Source of the DNA: JAAYAY01 sp964429355
Lineage (GTDB): Bacteria > Planctomycetota > Planctomycetia > Pirellulales > Thermoguttaceae
Assembly: GCA_964429355.1 (NCBI GenBank)
Contig: CAYSCH010000005.1
Location: 1-64,000 of the forward strand
Length of the DNA stretch: 64,000 nucleotides
Reading direction: 5' to 3'
Position numbers and translations under genes: made by a program. Position 1 is the stretch's first letter; the number at the start of each line of letters is the position of its first letter. The notes beneath the pieces were generated by a model. That model was not told where the DNA came from. It did no database searches and worked only from the letters and a program-made list of their open reading frames with translations. Positions 60,144-64,000 of the stretch are shown one piece after another.

Positions 60144-60569
60144 GTGTCTTCGCCTGTCCTGATGCCGCCGGATAACCTGACCTACATTGACGATCCGACA
60201 ATCGAGGACTCTGACCCATTATGGCGAAGAGTGCCGCCTCGGCATTTTGTCTTCGACCACAATCGGGGATGTTGCCGTCCTTCCTCTGCCGCCTTTGACG
60301 ATCACCCTGACGGCTCACCCATGTCTGTCGTCCTGGGCAAAGAGGTTCTTGCTGCAGGCCGCGATGCGAGTTCTATTGTGGCAGGCTTCGAAGGCTTCGG
60401 ACTTGTCTCATTTCCTGCCGAACTGGCTCGCTCGAAGGGGCAGGGGGTCATACGGAAACCTCTGGAGGATGAACCAGCTCACGCTGAGGTTTTCGGCAGA
60501 AAGACCAGGAGTGTGCAGAGGGCACTCGCAAAGGGTGCAAACTGGGTCTACTCTCCATCCCCGCAGTGA
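60144..60569 (+). CDS. Hypothetical protein, cassette gene 3
   Basis: 141 residues; GTG 60144 directly abuts the previous stop, ATG 60162 is the alternative. Visible blocks: DDPTIEDSDPLWRRVPPRHFV, the conserved-looking RPSSAAFDDHPDGSPMSVVL, GFGLVSFPAELARSKGQGVI and EPAHAEVFGRKTRSVQRALA. The PSSAAF...MSV...EPAHAEV...GKK pattern recurs, as far as I remember, in small unannotated proteins linked to island cassettes. No enzyme motif is identified. Third and last gene of the coupled set; the next 340 bases hold no gene. Confidence 0.7.
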   Translation: MSSPVLMPPDNLTYIDDPTIEDSDPLWRRVPPRHFVFDHNRGCCRPSSAAFDDHPDGSPMSVVLGKEVLAAGRDASSIVAGFEGFGLVSFPAELARSKGQGVIRKPLEDEPAHAEVFGRKTRSVQRALAKGANWVYSPSPQ

Positions 60570-60913
60570 TTTGTCGGGAAGTCGGCTGTATGACAAATCT
60601 CTAAGGCCTCCTCCCCAGTTATGGGTCTCCTATGGGCCAAATTGGCTCCGGAGTTATCTCGCTCTGCTGCTCGCGTGGCTTGCAGCCTCACGCGCGGGCG
60701 CGCGTATGTAAGCCGTTCGTGCAGCAACCGGAACTGACGACAAAGCCGCGGGGGGTGGGCGCAGAATGGGGCGCACTTCAGCGGCAACTCAAGGCGAGAC
60801 GGGGCAGGGAACGGCCAGAAAGAAAAAGGCCCGCTCGATTCGGACCTTGTCTGTAACACGTTGCCGTTGAGTGCGTTAGGCGAAGAAAGTCAGGACGTGG
60901 CGAGTCCGGACGG
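60570..60913. other. Intergenic, island right end
   Basis: About 340 bases with no gene that I can support, between cassette gene 3 and the right att-like repeat. Small palindromes are present but no clear terminator. Confidence 0.4.
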
Positions 60914-60938
60914 AAGTAGGCCCGGCTGGATTCGAACC
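60914..60938. repeat. Right att-like copy within tRNA-Met
   Basis: 25 bases identical to 53727-53751; they include the 3' part of the T loop, the T stem and acceptor 3' strand, and three bases beyond the tRNA end. Direct repeat partner that defines the probable island. Confidence 0.8.
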
Positions 60939-60989
60939 AGCAACCAACAGATTATGAGTCTGCTGCTCTAACCGTTGAGCTACGGGCCC
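60917..60989 (-). tRNA. tRNA-Met (CAT)
   Basis: 73 bases on the minus strand, folding as a complete cloverleaf: acceptor GGGCCCG with CGGGCCT (first pair G-U), D arm with AACGGTT loop, anticodon stem GCAGA/TCTGT around CTCATAA (anticodon CAT, plus-strand 60954-60956), five-bp T stem GCTGG/CCAGC, discriminator A; CCA not encoded. Elongator Met or lysidine-modified Ile cannot be separated by eye; the acceptor is not the initiator type. Confidence 0.92.
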
Positions 60990-61137
60990 AAGAGGGACAG
61001 ACACCCAAGCAGTGCTCCGGGCTCGCGCCCCCACGCTCGGGTGCCATTCATTATCTCATCCATCCGGGGGACTGCAAGGGCTGCAAGCGCCCCGCTGCGA
61101 TATGAGTCTTCCCCTGGATCTGCCGCCACCGCTTCCG

Positions 61138-61147
61138 NNNNNNNNNN
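61138..61147. other. Assembly gap (10 N)
   Basis: A second run of ten N in this scaffold, 149 bases right of the tRNA-Met gene and 28 bases beyond the stop of the hybrid kinase. Confidence 0.95.
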
Positions 61148-61174
61148 CTCCCGCCATGGCGCCTGGTACGTCCC

Positions 61175-63772
61175 TTACACCACTTCAGCCAACACCCTCG
61201 CAATCTCGGCAAACATCACGCTCGCCTTGATCGGCTTGGTCACGTAGCCGTCCATGCCCGCCTCCAGGCAACGCTCGCGGTCGCCCTTCATCGCGTGGGC
61301 CGTCATGGCGATGATCGGTGTGCGGCGGTCGCTGCCCGATTGCTGCTCGCGAATACGGGCTGTGGCCTCGAAACCGTCCATCTCGGGCATCTGCACATCC
61401 ATCAAGATCACGTCGCAGCTTCCTTTCTGCCAGGCCTCGATCGCCTCCCGGCCGTTGCTTGCCACCTCCACGGTGTGCCCATTCTTCTCGAGCACGCGAA
61501 CGGCAAACTTCTGGTTCACAGGGTTGTCTTCGGCCAGAATGATCTTCAGCGGCTTGAGGTCGGCCGTTGCCGCCAAAGCTTCCTTGGGCGAGGACTTCGA
61601 CTGCCGATCGTTGACAACCGCCACGCCCACAGCCGCGGCGATCGCATCGAGCAGGGCCGACTGCTTGACCGGCTTCATCAGGTGCGACGCCACACCCAAC
61701 TCGCGGCACCGCTGCGAGTCGCCCGATCGGCTTGCAGAAGTGAGCAGGATCAGCTTCGTGCCGCTGTGGAGCGGGCTCGCGTTGACCGTCGCCGCCAGTT
61801 CGAAGCCGTCCATCCCGGGCATATTCACGTCGGATATGATAACCCCAACTGGCTTTCCGGCGTTCCTTGCCTGGTCGAGGGCCCGAAGCGCTTCCTGCCC
61901 CCCCTCCGTCACGATCGGCTCCATCCGCCAGTTCTTCAGCATCTCCTCGAGAATCCGCCGGTTGGTCTGGTTATCGTCGACCACGAGGATCGTCGTTCCC
62001 TTCAAATCCCCCAGTTTCAGTTCGACCGTAAGCCTTGTTGCCGCTTGTCCGCGCCCGAACCGGGTGATGAAACGGAACTGGCTCCCCTTGCCCGGCTGGC
62101 TTTCGGCCCAGATTCGCCCGTCCATCAGTTCGACAAGTTGGGCGGAAATCGCCAGCCCGAGCCCCGTACCGCCAAAGCGGCGCGTCGTCGAGGTGTCGGC
62201 CTGCTCGAAGGGACGGAAGATCGCCTCGAGCTTGTTCTCGGGAATGCCCACCCCGGTGTCTTCCACAGAGAAACGGAGCCACACGTCGTCGGCGTTCTCG
62301 GATTCCACGGCCACACGGACCACCACCTCCCCTTTCTCGGTGAACTTGATCGCGTTGCCCACCAGGTTGACGATGATCTGGCGGAGGCGGTGAATATCGC
62401 CGACCAGGTCGTCAGGCACGTCGGATTCCACATGGCATGCCAGCTCGAGATGCTTGCTGTGAGCCCGGACCGCAAGGGTGTTGAGCGTGTCGGCCAGCCC
62501 GTTGCGAAGTTCGAAGTCGATCGGGTCCAGTTCGAGCTTGCCGGCTTCGATCTTGGAGAAATCGAGAATGTCGTTCAGCAGGGTCAACAGCGATTCGGCC
62601 GATGACTTGACCGTCGTCAGGTACTCGCGTTGCTCGTTGGTCAGATCCGTATCGAGGGCCAGGTCCGTCATCCCCATGATTCCGTTCATAGGGGTACGAA
62701 TCTCGTGACTCATGTTGGCCAGAAACGAACTTTTGGAGTGGTTGGCGTCTTCCGCGGCCTCCCTGGCGCGATGCAGCTCTTCCTGCGCCCGGGCGATCAG
62801 TCCCGCAACGAACCAGATCGAAGCGAAGATCAGCAAGAGCGATAGCAGCAGCGTGACGGCCGTCGTGGTGATGTGCTGGTTGGCGTTGCCCATGACCTCC
62901 GCCTCGGTGATCCGGGCAGCAAACCACCAATTGCACGACGAGATCGGCGCGTAGAAGTACCAGACCGGCTCGCCCGTCTCCCGGTCCACCATCGCCTGGA
63001 AACCCCGCGTCAGGCCGAGATCCGAGGCTGAACGTTTCTGGCTGCGGTGATGGGCAGCAAGATCCGAGAACGTGTCCCGCAGGATCTGGTTCGGTTTGGG
63101 GGGGTAAACAAACTGCCCTTCGCTTGTGACCACAAAGAAGTCGAGCTCGTCCGCGTCGCTCACCCGGATCTTCTCATTGAGCGGCTCGAGCGGAATATCG
63201 ACCGTCGTCACGCCCCGGAACTTGCCGTCGCGAGAGAACGGCACCGCATGCGTACACATCAGGATATCGCCGGCCCCTTTGTCGAAATACGGCGCCGTCC
63301 ACAGCGCCTTCTTCTGCTGGCGAGGCACACAATACCACGTCCATTCGGGCTGAGTATAATCGTAAGAATCGGTAGCGATGTCGAGTTGTGCCAGTACTTC
63401 TTTATCACGATAAACGTAGGGACTGAAAAGCCGGCGTCCCTCGAATGTTCCCGGCTCAAAAGCGATGGCTGCCCCGTAGATCAGCTCCTGCTGCGAAACG
63501 TTGGCTCGAAGCTGCCCATACAGTTGTTCTTCCGTCAACTCCGGACAGGTTTCGAGAAACGTGGCAGTCGAACGCGCGATCTGGGCGACTTCGCAGAGAT
63601 CCGCGTCGAATTCGCTCGCAAACCGCCCAGCCAGTTCCGTCACGTATTGCTGCACGTCGTGCCGGGCTTGCCGTTTCATCTGCACCAGGCTGAACGTGAA
63701 GATTGCCACGTAGATGACGGTGATCGGTACAACCGTCAAGAACAGGATTTTCCAACGTGTCGCTTGTCGCAT
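61175..63772 (-). CDS. Membrane hybrid histidine kinase with Cache domain and two receiver domains
   Basis: 865 residues from ATG 63772. An N-terminal transmembrane helix (about 9-30), an extracellular double-Cache-like ligand domain (35-270; GVTTVDIPLEPLNEKI, WYFYAPISSCNWWFAARI), a second helix (about 300-325), HisKA with phospho-His in SHEIRTPMNGIMGM (about 356), HATPase (NLVGNAIKFTEKG, DTGVGIPENK, GGTGLGLAI), then two receivers with Asp in IISDVNMPGMDG (about 648) and VILMDVQMPEMDG (about 790). A complete phosphorelay sensor for an external small molecule, except that no Hpt domain is present in the protein or the window. Nothing downstream is visible because of the gap. Confidence 0.95.
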   Translation of the reverse strand: MRQATRWKILFLTVVPITVIYVAIFTFSLVQMKRQARHDVQQYVTELAGRFASEFDADLCEVAQIARSTATFLETCPELTEEQLYGQLRANVSQQELIYGAAIAFEPGTFEGRRLFSPYVYRDKEVLAQLDIATDSYDYTQPEWTWYCVPRQQKKALWTAPYFDKGAGDILMCTHAVPFSRDGKFRGVTTVDIPLEPLNEKIRVSDADELDFFVVTSEGQFVYPPKPNQILRDTFSDLAAHHRSQKRSASDLGLTRGFQAMVDRETGEPVWYFYAPISSCNWWFAARITEAEVMGNANQHITTTAVTLLLSLLLIFASIWFVAGLIARAQEELHRAREAAEDANHSKSSFLANMSHEIRTPMNGIMGMTDLALDTDLTNEQREYLTTVKSSAESLLTLLNDILDFSKIEAGKLELDPIDFELRNGLADTLNTLAVRAHSKHLELACHVESDVPDDLVGDIHRLRQIIVNLVGNAIKFTEKGEVVVRVAVESENADDVWLRFSVEDTGVGIPENKLEAIFRPFEQADTSTTRRFGGTGLGLAISAQLVELMDGRIWAESQPGKGSQFRFITRFGRGQAATRLTVELKLGDLKGTTILVVDDNQTNRRILEEMLKNWRMEPIVTEGGQEALRALDQARNAGKPVGVIISDVNMPGMDGFELAATVNASPLHSGTKLILLTSASRSGDSQRCRELGVASHLMKPVKQSALLDAIAAAVGVAVVNDRQSKSSPKEALAATADLKPLKIILAEDNPVNQKFAVRVLEKNGHTVEVASNGREAIEAWQKGSCDVILMDVQMPEMDGFEATARIREQQSGSDRRTPIIAMTAHAMKGDRERCLEAGMDGYVTKPIKASVMFAEIARVLAEVV

Positions 63773-64000
63773 GATCGCACCGCTTCACTCGTGCGGTTCC
63801 CAGATTCGAAGGCAGGAGACTCCCCCGAATCTTACGTCACGCGATACCGGCTCGCTATCCCTTCCGCGGCATCGGAACGGCCTCGTACCTTGACCTCAGA
63901 AACCGTTGAGCCTTTCACAAAGACTCGCGACTTGCCGGGAGCAGGCCATTTCGGCTCGAGCGGTAGCTCGCCACCAGCCTTCAGTCGGCGCCCGTTGGCA
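63773..64000. other. Upstream region of the Cache kinase, window end
   Basis: No gene in the last 228 bases; it contains repeat copy B and presumably the kinase promoter. Confidence 0.5.
63893..63970. repeat. Diverged repeat, copy B
   Basis: About 78 bases matching 54744-54819 at roughly 80% by eye, with shared cores TTTCACAAAGA, GGGAGCAG and CGAGCGGTAGCTCG. It lies 121 bases upstream of the leftward Cache kinase. The 3' CGAGCGGTAGCTCG part is itself a near palindrome. Confidence 0.6.

Overview
The window looks like part of a Planctomycetes chromosome, most likely a Pirellulales-type relative. The lineage call rests on gene content: two DUF1559 prepilin-like proteins, an ECF sigma factor directly followed by a Ser/Thr kinase carrying a PEGA domain, a second PEGA protein, a DUF1080 protein, a planctomycete-style multi-N-domain secretin, and non-coding repeats of a type I remember from these genomes. 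Two runs of ten N (42217-42226 and 61138-61147) show a draft assembly, so local order around those points is not certain.

Layout. 1-12.9 kb: the 3' part of a GH97 alpha-glucosidase, a small secreted protein, a GNAT acetyltransferase, enolase with a strong terminator, a DUF1444-like protein, an ICMT-type methyltransferase, a single-domain response regulator, UDP-glucose dehydrogenase, a GH16 glycanase, an M55 D-aminopeptidase and a hybrid histidine kinase/HDOD pair. 13.4-14.8 kb: a PilZ/HD-GYP pair with overlapping genes (cyclic-di-GMP). 15-20.2 kb: a three-gene ABC export-type operon. 20.4-27 kb: a HEAT-repeat lipoprotein, DUF1080, a methyltransferase, a pair of enzymes fitting the last two steps of oxidative pentose (Weimberg) catabolism, and a beta-CASP nuclease. 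27.3-36 kb: DUF1559 proteins, a lipoprotein, PEGA proteins, sigma factor and kinase. 36.5-43.4 kb: a 1321-residue secretin, a lipoprotein and a convergent BON protein with a long antisense overlap, a broken Old Yellow Enzyme and CheX. 43.8-46.8 kb: an intimin/inverse-autotransporter-like barrel with a beta-helix passenger. 47.2-50.9 kb: a complete nikKMLQO-type nickel ECF transporter behind a promoter with a NikR-like palindrome. 51.1-53.7 kb: a LexA-type HTH/pRiA4b ORF-3 fusion with small partners, a phosphatase remnant and a rhomboid protease.

Accessory island. A 25-bp direct repeat (53727-53751 and 60914-60938) is the 3' end of the tRNA-Met gene at 60917-60989. It brackets about 7.2 kb that begins with what looks like an integrase C-terminal tail and holds a degenerate tRNA-His, an NnrS-family protein fused to DUF542 and DUF1858 domains, a decapitated Cys/Met-metabolism PLP enzyme, a MerR/AhpD pair joined by a probable frameshift in a G6 tract, and a tightly coupled three-gene cassette (TIGR04255 protein plus two uncharacterised proteins). 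That cassette is the best candidate here for an undescribed system. To the right lies a Cache-domain hybrid histidine kinase.

All assignments come from reading the sequence and from remembered family motifs; no database search was run.
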